Below, piece after piece: positions 4,333 to 10,426 of a stretch of DNA of 10,426 nucleotides (positions are counted from its first letter, which is position 1; each line of letters starts with the position of its first letter). This DNA comes from an uncultured Lachnospiraceae bacterium (lineage in GTDB: Bacteria; Bacillota; Clostridia; Lachnospirales; Lachnospiraceae). The notes beneath the pieces were generated by a model that saw only the letters and a program-made list of their open reading frames with translations, was not told the origin of the DNA and ran no database searches. The position numbers and the translations under genes were made by a program. The stretch is from NCBI GenBank assembly GCA_910578345.1, contig CAJTRA010000035.1, positions 1 to 10,426 on the forward strand, in the 5' to 3' direction.

Positions 4333-6540
4333 CTATACCAGCCGGAACTTCACGCAGTTCACCGTACTGCTGTCCGCTCCCACAAACGCTTCAAATTCCC
4401 CGGCTTCACTCTCCCATCTGTCGTTCTCTGTCAGGAATCGCAGCATCTCTTCCCGGATCTCGAAAGTCACGATCTCCTCCTCGCCCGGCTTAAGCGTCAC
4501 CTTCCGGAATCCTTTCAACTCCTTCACCGGCCTCACCACGCTGGCGCTGGTATCATGCAGATACAGCTGCACCGTCTCCGTGCCGGCTACATCGCCCACG
4601 TTCTTCACGCTCACCGACACCTGCAGCGTCTCTGCCCCGGTCATCGTCTCCTTGTCAATCTCCGCCGGAGAAATGGCAAATCTGGTATAGCTTAAGCCAT
4701 ACCCGAAAGGATAGAGCGGCTCATTGGGAATATCCAGGTATTTGGAACGGAACCGGTCTTTGTCCTTGCCTTCCACATGAGGCCGCCCCGTGGAATACTC
4801 GTTATAGTGCACCGGCACCTGTCCCACACAGTATGGGAAACTCATGGGCAGTTTCCCGCCGGGCGCATAGTCTCCTGACAGCACATCTATGATCGCCCGC
4901 GCGCCTTCCGTTCCCGGCATCCACACCTGCAGCACTGCCTGCGCTTTCCTGGAAATCTCGCGGATATCCAGCGGACGCCCGGAGAAAAGAACCACGGCCA
5001 CCTTGTCATTCACCTCGCAGACCTTTCGGAACAGTTCCATCTGTACCTGCGGGATCTGAAGCTCTGCTCTGCTGGTAGCCTCGCCGGACTGCAGCCTGTG
5101 CTCGCCCAGCGCCAATACCACCATGTCCGCCTCTGCGGCAGTCTTTACCGCCTCCTCGATCATGGCCGTGCATTCTTCCATCGAAGCCTCCTCTTCCGCG
5201 GCCTCCATAAATCCTTCCAGCTTCATCTCACCGCCAAGAACAGAACATCCTGATGCAAACAACGCTGTTTCGCTCCCTTCCCGTTCTAATACAGCTTCTT
5301 TTAAAGTGATAATATCCTTCGTCTCTCCCACGATGGACCAGGAACCGATCATGTTCCGGTTATCCACATAAGGCCCGATAAAGGCCGTCTTCTTTCCTTT
5401 CTGTAAAGGCAGTACATTCTCATTCTTCAACAGCACGAAAGATTTTCTGGCCGCTTCTCTGGCAAGCGCTCTGTGCTCTTCGCATAGTATGACTGCCTGC
5501 TCTTTCTCTTCATCCGCATCCTTATAAGGATTCTCGAACAATCCCAGCTTGTTTTTCAGCGTCAGGATCCGGTAAACCGCCTCGTCCACCAACGCCTCCG
5601 GGATCTCTCCTTCCCGTACCAGCTTACAGAGATGCTCAGAATAAATACCGGTCATCATATCAATATCCACTCCGGCCTGCGCCGCCCGCACAGCCGCTTC
5701 CTTCCGGTCCGCACAATAGCCGTGATAGATGATCTCTTCAATCGCTGCCCAGTCGGAAATCAGAACCCCGTCAAAGCCCATCTCTTCCCGCAATACTTTC
5801 CGCATCAACCATTTATTCCCGGTAGCCGGAACGCCGTCGATCGTATTAAAGGATGTCATCACCAGCGCTGCGCCCGCATCGATCCCAGCCTTGTAGGCAG
5901 GCAGATAGAACTCCTTCAGCGTATGTCTGGACAATTCTACGGTATTATAATCCCGTCCCGCGGTGGGCGCGCCGTACCCGGCAAAATGCTTTACACAGGC
6001 CGCGATGCTGTAAGGCTCCTGCAGGTCCTCCCCCTGATAGCCCTTCACCATCGCTTCTGCAAACAGGCTGTTTAAGTATGGATCCTCACCCGTAGACTCC
6101 ATCACCCGTCCCCAGCGGGCATCCCGCACCAGATCTACCATCGGGGAAAAGGTTACATGCAGACCGCTGACCGCCGCCTCCTTCGCCGCCATCCGGGCAC
6201 ACCTCCTGGCAAGCTCCGGTTCAAAAGTCGCTCCCTGACCCAGCGGGATCGGATAGATCGTCTTGAGTCCGTTGATCACATCCAGCATAAAAAGCAGCGG
6301 GATCTTATGGGGATGCTTCTCCATAAACTCCTGCTGAATCTTCTTCAGCTTCTCTGCACCCAATGCACCCAGCACAGAACCGGCCTGCGCAACATTCTCC
6401 TGCGTAAATCCTTTCTCCGCCATCGGTCCCATGGCCGTCATGTCCCCGGTGAAAAATCCACCGGCCAACTGCAGCATCTGATTTACCTTCTCCTCCAGTG
6501 TCATGTCCTGCATAAGCTGCTGCACTTTCTGCTCTGTCAT
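4333..6540 (-). CDS. bglX: Glycoside hydrolase family 3 beta-glucosidase, BglX-like
   Basis: This 735-residue enzyme retains the full GH3 architecture and should release glucose or a similar beta-linked sugar from the non-reducing end of oligosaccharides. The N-terminal barrel contains DLVRDARWGRVMESTGEDPYL (split as DLVRDARWGR and VMESTGEDPYL, about 137-156), KHFAGYG (184-190) and the nucleophile Asp263 in GVLISDWAAIEE. The alpha/beta sandwich carries the likely acid/base Glu487 in SGEATSR, the counterpart of HEASSR in E. coli BglX. PFGYGLSYT (611-619) leads into a C-terminal fibronectin-III-like domain. E. coli BglX is periplasmic; this protein has no signal peptide, so it should act in the cytoplasm on imported sugars. 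The ATG at 6540 follows AAAGGAGG with good spacing. It lies downstream of the YesMN-like system and permease remnant, as expected for the catabolic enzyme of that locus. I see no CRE site or clear promoter in the 153 nt before it. True substrate (cello-oligosaccharide, gentiobiose, xyloside) is not determinable here. Confidence 0.93.
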   Translation of the reverse strand: MTEQKVQQLMQDMTLEEKVNQMLQLAGGFFTGDMTAMGPMAEKGFTQENVAQAGSVLGALGAEKLKKIQQEFMEKHPHKIPLLFMLDVINGLKTIYPIPLGQGATFEPELARRCARMAAKEAAVSGLHVTFSPMVDLVRDARWGRVMESTGEDPYLNSLFAEAMVKGYQGEDLQEPYSIAACVKHFAGYGAPTAGRDYNTVELSRHTLKEFYLPAYKAGIDAGAALVMTSFNTIDGVPATGNKWLMRKVLREEMGFDGVLISDWAAIEEIIYHGYCADRKEAAVRAAQAGVDIDMMTGIYSEHLCKLVREGEIPEALVDEAVYRILTLKNKLGLFENPYKDADEEKEQAVILCEEHRALAREAARKSFVLLKNENVLPLQKGKKTAFIGPYVDNRNMIGSWSIVGETKDIITLKEAVLEREGSETALFASGCSVLGGEMKLEGFMEAAEEEASMEECTAMIEEAVKTAAEADMVVLALGEHRLQSGEATSRAELQIPQVQMELFRKVCEVNDKVAVVLFSGRPLDIREISRKAQAVLQVWMPGTEGARAIIDVLSGDYAPGGKLPMSFPYCVGQVPVHYNEYSTGRPHVEGKDKDRFRSKYLDIPNEPLYPFGYGLSYTRFAISPAEIDKETMTGAETLQVSVSVKNVGDVAGTETVQLYLHDTSASVVRPVKELKGFRKVTLKPGEEEIVTFEIREEMLRFLTENDRWESEAGEFEAFVGADSSTVNCVKFRLV

Positions 6541-6693
6541 ATTTGTCTTCCTCCTTTACATAACTTACTTCTACGTGGATATTGCCGGCTATGCCTGCAG
6601 TATCCCTGCACGCGTAATAGAAGTTTAACCTTCCCGTCATGCCTCCTATGGCTGCATAAACAATCCGTGAGAAGAATCGCGTCCTCTGTGATT

Positions 6694-7026
6694 CTACCCC
6701 TGTCTGAACTTCCGCCTGTAATCCAGCGGGGAATACCCCGTATTTTCCTTGAACATCTTCGTAAAATAGGAGAAATTACTGTACCCCACATAGATCGATA
6801 CCGTATTGATCGGCAGATTGCTCTGAGCAAGCAGTTTCTTCGCCTCCTCCACCCGCTTCTTCAGTATATAAGAACTGATCGAAATACCCATCTCTTTCTT
6901 GAAAATCCTGGATATGTAATCGGTATTCAGATAGACCAGCTCAGCCAGACTGTCTCGCCTGATCTCCTCCTTATAATGTACATCGATATACTGACGGATC
7001 TGTTCTACCACCGACCCGGTCTGCAC
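6694..7026 (-). CDS. AraC-type DNA-binding domain, detached C-terminal part of the YesN-like regulator
   Basis: This frame encodes an almost pure AraC-family DNA-binding module: VVEQIRQYIDVHYKEEI, a first helix-turn-helix around LAELVYLNTDYISRIFKK and a second around INTVSIYVGYSNFSYFTKMF, ending in TGYSPLDYRRKFRQ. That is exactly the C-terminal domain expected of YesN-type response regulators. It is in a different frame from, and overlaps, the receiver gene at 6971-8242. The only nearby start is a GTG at 7026, with no ribosome-binding site at usable distance, and the same frame has a stop at 7035-7033. It is therefore best read as the severed end of one about 515-residue protein rather than an independent gene. 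If it were made alone it could bind DNA without phosphorylation control. Confidence 0.85.
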   Translation of the reverse strand: MQTGSVVEQIRQYIDVHYKEEIRRDSLAELVYLNTDYISRIFKKEMGISISSYILKKRVEEAKKLLAQSNLPINTVSIYVGYSNFSYFTKMFKENTGYSPLDYRRKFRQG

Positions 7027-8242
7027 GCAGGATCAGATTGCAGGCAAATTCCTCGGCGCTGCGCATTCCCTTCAGCGCATTTTGCTGCGCGTCCTCGCTC
7101 TCCTTTCCCGAAAAAAGCAGGTGCGCCTTAATCTCTTTCCTCTCCAGCCAGGAATATACCATTTGCATGAGACCCATCTGAAAAACCCGCAGAATCTCTC
7201 TGGTGATCAGTTCCTTTTCTTCCATCCCTTCCAGATAGCCCATTATAGATGAGATCAGTTCTTCTTCCTTTTCCTGCTCCAGCAGTGCTTTCCATACCCC
7301 CAGATTCGGATTCTGCACAGAAGATTCCGGAAATTCAAAATCCGACTGATACAACACCCGGTTCCATATGGAAAGACTGTTATCCCGCATATCCTGCAGC
7401 AGCGCAAAGGAATTCGGAAGCGTATCGGTCTGTCCCGGACTTCCCACGCCGCACCAGATGTTCATCTGCAGCCGCTCCCCCATCCAGTGGATAAACTGCT
7501 CGAATACGCCCTTGTCTTTTAACTGATCCATGGTCTGCACATTCCCCTCTGTTTTCCTGCAGACCGTCACACTGCTTCCTGAGCCTCCTGGAACCACAAC
7601 CTCCACCAGATAGCCCATCCCTTCCAACATCTCGGATAGCACGTTCTCCACGATAAAAAAGAGTGTCTTTTCATCCCAGGCGCTCTGACTCTTCACACCG
7701 TCATAGAACGTGAGATACAAAAGCAAAAACTCCGTCTCCTCCGCATAGGATAATAAAGAAGCGCCCTGAAGATTCCCCCGCAGCAGTTCCGTCCAAAAAT
7801 CCCTGCGCAGAAGTGACTGGTTCTGCCGCCACAGCCTGCTCTCGGTTCTGTCGTCCGCATTTTTCCTTGCTTCCTTCACCTTCTCTGCCGCTCTTCCAAC
7901 AGCAGCCGCCAGTTTATCATAATCGATCGGCTTTAAGAGATAGTCAACACTGTTCATAGCAATCGCATGCCGGGCGTAATCAAACTCTGCGTAGCTTGTC
8001 AGAAAGATAACCTGTACTGTATACTTATTATCTCTTACCCATTGGATAAAGTCAAACCCACTCTGCCTTGGCATGACAATATCACTGATGATGATATCGA
8101 TGGAAACCATTTCCATAATGCGCTGTGCCTGTTTCATGGAAGAAGCGGAATAGATCTCGTCAATTCCCTGCTGTTCCCAATCTACATTTTTCCTGATGCT
8201 CTCCACCACATACTCTTCATCATCCACCATTAACAGTTTCAT
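6971..8242 (-). CDS. YesN-type response regulator, frameshifted before its DNA-binding domain
   Basis: The frame gives 423 residues: a receiver domain (1-120) with Asp7/Asp8, phospho-acceptor Asp54 in IIISDIVMP, Thr82 in VIFLTSY and Lys104 in LLKPID, then a long middle region typical of YesN proteins. YesN family members are usually about 500-540 residues and end with an AraC-type domain. Here the frame instead runs into about 14 unrelated residues after LRADR (409) and stops, while the AraC domain continues in the +1 frame (6694-7026). Dropping one G from the GGG at 7015-7017 joins them as ...LRADRSVVEQIRQYI, about 515 residues. The ATG at 8242 is 3 nt past the kinase stop with GGGGAG upstream, so the two are translationally coupled. 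It should receive phosphate from that kinase and activate the sugar operon. As read it cannot bind DNA. Confidence 0.9.
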   Translation of the reverse strand: MKLLMVDDEEYVVESIRKNVDWEQQGIDEIYSASSMKQAQRIMEMVSIDIIISDIVMPRQSGFDFIQWVRDNKYTVQVIFLTSYAEFDYARHAIAMNSVDYLLKPIDYDKLAAAVGRAAEKVKEARKNADDRTESRLWRQNQSLLRRDFWTELLRGNLQGASLLSYAEETEFLLLYLTFYDGVKSQSAWDEKTLFFIVENVLSEMLEGMGYLVEVVVPGGSGSSVTVCRKTEGNVQTMDQLKDKGVFEQFIHWMGERLQMNIWCGVGSPGQTDTLPNSFALLQDMRDNSLSIWNRVLYQSDFEFPESSVQNPNLGVWKALLEQEKEEELISSIMGYLEGMEEKELITREILRVFQMGLMQMVYSWLERKEIKAHLLFSGKESEDAQQNALKGMRSAEEFACNLILRADRVGGRTDPSVYRCTL

Positions 8243-8245
8243 GCT

Positions 8246-9997
8246 CTACTCCCCTATCCCTCCTCCGCCGGTCTGCGCATAACGCCGATACGGGATATGG
8301 ATATCCACAATTGCGCCGCCCAGCGGACTATTGCTGAAATTCATCTCTCCCATCCCATTATAATAAAGCTTAAACCGCTTTAAGCAGTTGGCAATCCCCA
8401 CATGATGCCCTCCATCGGAGATTCCTTCTCCCCTCTGCAGCCGCTCCAGGACATCCGGCGCAAATCCGTCGCCTGTATCTGAAATGTAGATATTCACATA
8501 GGTTCCCTCTTCCCGGTCCTCCGGATAGACCGTAACGGAAATCAGGATCTTTTCCTCCAATGTCAGCGCATGTTTGGCCGCATTCTCCACAAACACCTGA
8601 ATCAAAAAGGGGAAAATTTCCGCATCCCGCACTTCCTCGTGTACCTCCACATATCCCTCAAAACTACCCGGATAGCGCAGCAGCAGGATATCAAGATAGT
8701 TCTGGCAGTGTAGTGTCTCGGCTGTCACTGGCACCCTCTCACTGGTGTTCCGGAAAATATAGGTCAGATAGTCCGCCGTGATCTTACTCATCCTGCGCGC
8801 ACTGTCATACTGCCTGAAATCGATCATACTGTAGATAAAATTCAGGCAGTTCAGATAGAAATGCGGGCGGATCTGCAGTTTCAGAAAATCCATCTCCACT
8901 TTCTGCTTTTCCAGCGCCTGCTCATATAGGGTAATCTTCAGTCTGCGGATCTGATGGATCATGTTCTTGAACTTGTCGTCGATCCGCTCCAGCTCCAGGA
9001 GGCTTTCCTCCGTCAGGTTTAAAGCATATTCCCCGCTGTCGTATTGTTCTAGTTTACGGGTAAAGCGCTGTACCGGCTCTAAAATATTTCTTTTCAGATA
9101 GATAAGAATTACGATCCCGGATGCGATCAGCATTGCCGCCAGCGTAGCCAGTACAGCCACACTTCCCATCACCACGTCCCAGATCCGCTCCCCGGAAATC
9201 TTCATGCGAATGGAAAAGGGCGCCTGGGACAACTGCTTTTCGATCGAATACTTGTCTGTCTCCTTCGCCTCCACATTCTTTTCTGAGATACCATGGCTGG
9301 TGAGCATACCCACGTTCTCCCCCTGTTCATTCACCAGGCAGACATATCCGTTTTTACCCATGATAATGTTGGAAAATGGCTCCAGGATGCTTTTCACATT
9401 GACATAGCATCCCAGATAAACGCCCTGGTTCTGCGCGATCTTGCACATATAGGTCTCTCCGCCGCTTGTAATGATATTCCATTTCTTCTTCACCGAATAA
9501 GGCATACCGGAATCATTCAGTTTCCCAATCTGAGAAAGCACCGCCTGTTCCATATGCTCCTCTCCGGTATAGCTTCCCTGGGAATCGATACTCAGTCGGA
9601 AATACCGCTCCTTGTTCTCCAGATAGAGGAAGAAGCAGTATTCCTGCCCATACTCCCAGGCACTGGAAAAGAAAGTCTCCCGCAGTTTTACAAGCGGATA
9701 ATCCAGATCATATTCCTCATCCATCATATTCACATAATTCCAAAACACAGAAGTCGGCTGGTTCTTCTCCATCATGACAGAGAAGAGATGGCGGCTGATC
9801 CTCTGGAAGCGGTTATCCAACTCGCTGGTATACAATTCTGACATCTGATCCAATTCCTGGATCGCCAAAGCTCTCTCTCTGCCCAGCAGCAGTATGCTTC
9901 CCACAATATAGACCAGCAGAACCAATACCAGAACTGCCAGCACCCTCTTCACCTGCTGCGCCATCGTCCGCTGTACTCTGTATTTTGAAATCTGCAT
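8246..9997 (-). CDS. YesM-type sensor histidine kinase
   Basis: This is a 583-residue membrane kinase with the standard YesM layout. A first transmembrane helix lies at about 17-38 and an extracellular sensing region of about 230 residues (dCACHE-like by position) follows. The second helix spans about 275-301, then a HAMP-like segment (ILEPVQRFTRKLEQYDSGEY). The His_kinase domain carries LQIRPHFYLNCLNF with phospho-acceptor His379; most relatives read QINPHFLYN. The ATPase domain has the N-box VFVENAAKHA (468-477), DTGDGF (507-512) and the glycine box HHVGIANCLKRF, so catalysis looks intact. The ATG at 9997 follows a purine-rich stretch (AGAGGTAAAT). The response regulator starts 3 nt after its stop, and the permease remnant lies immediately upstream (about 30 nt if the permease frame is corrected). 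Kinases of this type beside CUT1 sugar ABC systems sense extracellular oligosaccharides, sometimes through the solute-binding protein. Confidence 0.94.
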   Translation of the reverse strand: MQISKYRVQRTMAQQVKRVLAVLVLVLLVYIVGSILLLGRERALAIQELDQMSELYTSELDNRFQRISRHLFSVMMEKNQPTSVFWNYVNMMDEEYDLDYPLVKLRETFFSSAWEYGQEYCFFLYLENKERYFRLSIDSQGSYTGEEHMEQAVLSQIGKLNDSGMPYSVKKKWNIITSGGETYMCKIAQNQGVYLGCYVNVKSILEPFSNIIMGKNGYVCLVNEQGENVGMLTSHGISEKNVEAKETDKYSIEKQLSQAPFSIRMKISGERIWDVVMGSVAVLATLAAMLIASGIVILIYLKRNILEPVQRFTRKLEQYDSGEYALNLTEESLLELERIDDKFKNMIHQIRRLKITLYEQALEKQKVEMDFLKLQIRPHFYLNCLNFIYSMIDFRQYDSARRMSKITADYLTYIFRNTSERVPVTAETLHCQNYLDILLLRYPGSFEGYVEVHEEVRDAEIFPFLIQVFVENAAKHALTLEEKILISVTVYPEDREEGTYVNIYISDTGDGFAPDVLERLQRGEGISDGGHHVGIANCLKRFKLYYNGMGEMNFSNSPLGGAIVDIHIPYRRYAQTGGGGIGE

Positions 9998-10370
9998 ATT
10001 TACCTCTACTCTCTCCGCCTTTTCCTGCTATCCTTTGACCGCCCCCCCCCAGCGTGATTCCTTCTGCAAAATATTTCTGCAGGAACGGATAGATGATAAA
10101 CAGCGGCAGCATAGCGATAAAGGCAATCGCCATACGGATAGATGTAGCCGGAAGTTTCGCCACTTCCGCCCCGATATTTCCTACCACCTTACCGCTTGCA
10201 AGATACTGGATATCCGTGATCATCTGGTTCAAAAGATTCTGAATACTAAACAGCTTCTGCCCTTGGTTTCCTGACAGATAGTATAAGCCGTTCGTCCAGT
10301 CATTCCAATACCCCAAGCCGGAAAATAATCCCATCGTGACAAGGATCGGCTTGCCAAGCGGCATAATCAA
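9813..10370 (-). pseudogene. ABC sugar permease (LplC/YtcP-type), 5'-truncated and frame-shifted at its end
   Basis: About 115 residues match the C-terminal part of a CUT1 carbohydrate ABC permease: RLIMPLGKPILV (the end of the EAA cytoplasmic loop that contacts the ATPase), then GYWNDWTNGLYYL, a helix around IAFIAMLPLFIIYPF and QKYFAEGITLG. Full members are near 290-300 residues, so roughly the first 60% is missing. Upstream, an in-frame TAA at 10385-10383 and unrelated sequence follow, placing the break near 10377-10383. TTG at 10370 is the only nearby start and is not credible. At the 3' end the normal terminus LG-AVKG-stop is present in another frame, with the stop at 10030-10028. A run of nine Gs (10042-10050) puts it out of frame, so the open frame continues to 9813 through the kinase start with about 68 spurious residues. 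Eight Gs would restore LGGAVKG-stop. Confidence 0.85.
10042..10050 (-). repeat. Nine-base G homopolymer at the permease 3' end
   Basis: The plus strand has nine consecutive Cs here, read as nine Gs on the coding strand. It is the longest G/C homopolymer I see in the window. Its length decides whether the permease ends normally 12-14 nt later or runs into the kinase gene. Such tracts are prone both to replication slippage and to sequencing error. Confidence 0.95.
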
Positions 10371-10399
10371 TCTGTAACGATTTTAAAATTAGGTATGCT

Positions 10400-10426
10400 A
10401 TAGGCGACGGTCTCTGACCGTCCTAT
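10400..10426. repeat. Stem-loop at the edge of sequence replacing the permease 5' part
   Basis: ATAGG-CG-ACGGTC, loop TCT or neighbouring bases, and GACCGT-CCTAT form about 11 bp with a two-base bulge. The perfect core is GACGGTC-TCT-GACCGTC (10406-10422). It lies 17 bases beyond the permease breakpoint in sequence that is not permease coding. Imperfect hairpins close to an end are typical of IS200/IS605-like elements, so this may be such an end, but the element body lies outside the window. Confidence 0.5.

Noticed and set aside
6305..6640. Minus-strand frame of 111 codons starting just before the bglX-like gene
   Set aside because: Although GGAGG lies 1 nt before its ATG (too close), two thirds of it overlaps the GH3 gene in another frame with Gly/Cys/His-rich shadow composition.
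6157..7131. Plus-strand open frame of 324 codons
   Set aside because: It is antisense to the GH3 and regulator genes, has a Leu/Arg/His-rich composition typical of a reverse-strand shadow, and shows no family motif or ribosome-binding site.

Overview
The window looks like chromosomal DNA from a gut-type Bacillota, most likely a Lachnospiraceae-like Clostridium. The grounds are strong GGAGG ribosome-binding sites, a YesM/YesN two-component pair beside an LplC/YtcP-type sugar permease and a cytoplasmic GH3 enzyme, and a VncS-like kinase. All credible genes lie on the minus strand, so transcription runs from high to low coordinates. The genus is an inference from gene style; I see no rRNA, tRNA, CRISPR array or intact transposase.

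From right to left there are four blocks. (1) About 4333-10382 is a carbohydrate-utilisation cluster: the 3' part of an ABC sugar permease, a YesM-type sensor kinase, a YesN-type response regulator and a GH3 beta-glucosidase (BglX-like). The expected logic is that the kinase senses an extracellular sugar signal, the regulator activates the operon, the ABC system imports an oligosaccharide and the cytoplasmic GH3 enzyme trims it. As read here the block is damaged three times. The permease is cut off within its EAA loop by unrelated sequence at the window edge, its 3' end is shifted by a run of nine Gs, and the YesN regulator is split from its AraC-type DNA-binding domain by a +1 shift. (2) About 2762-4284 is a MarR regulator plus TauE/SafE-type anion exporter operon. 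It has a clear sigma-A promoter, an operator-like palindrome over the -35 and an intrinsic terminator. Upstream of it lie a very long hairpin and a possible 32-residue ORF with a perfect ribosome-binding site. (3) About 820-2745 is an OmpR-type response regulator and a VncS/BceS-like histidine kinase. They are separated by a structured 137-nt gap holding two inverted repeats and three 11-bp-phased direct repeats, which are a candidate operator. (4) Positions 1-819 are a markedly AT-rich stretch with no intact gene, a decayed reading frame and a bidirectional terminator hairpin.

The individual genes belong to known families. I do not see a clearly new multi-gene system. The points most worth a second look are the two single-base frame disruptions in the sugar cluster, the phased repeats between regulator and kinase, and the hairpin plus small ORF in front of the MarR operon.
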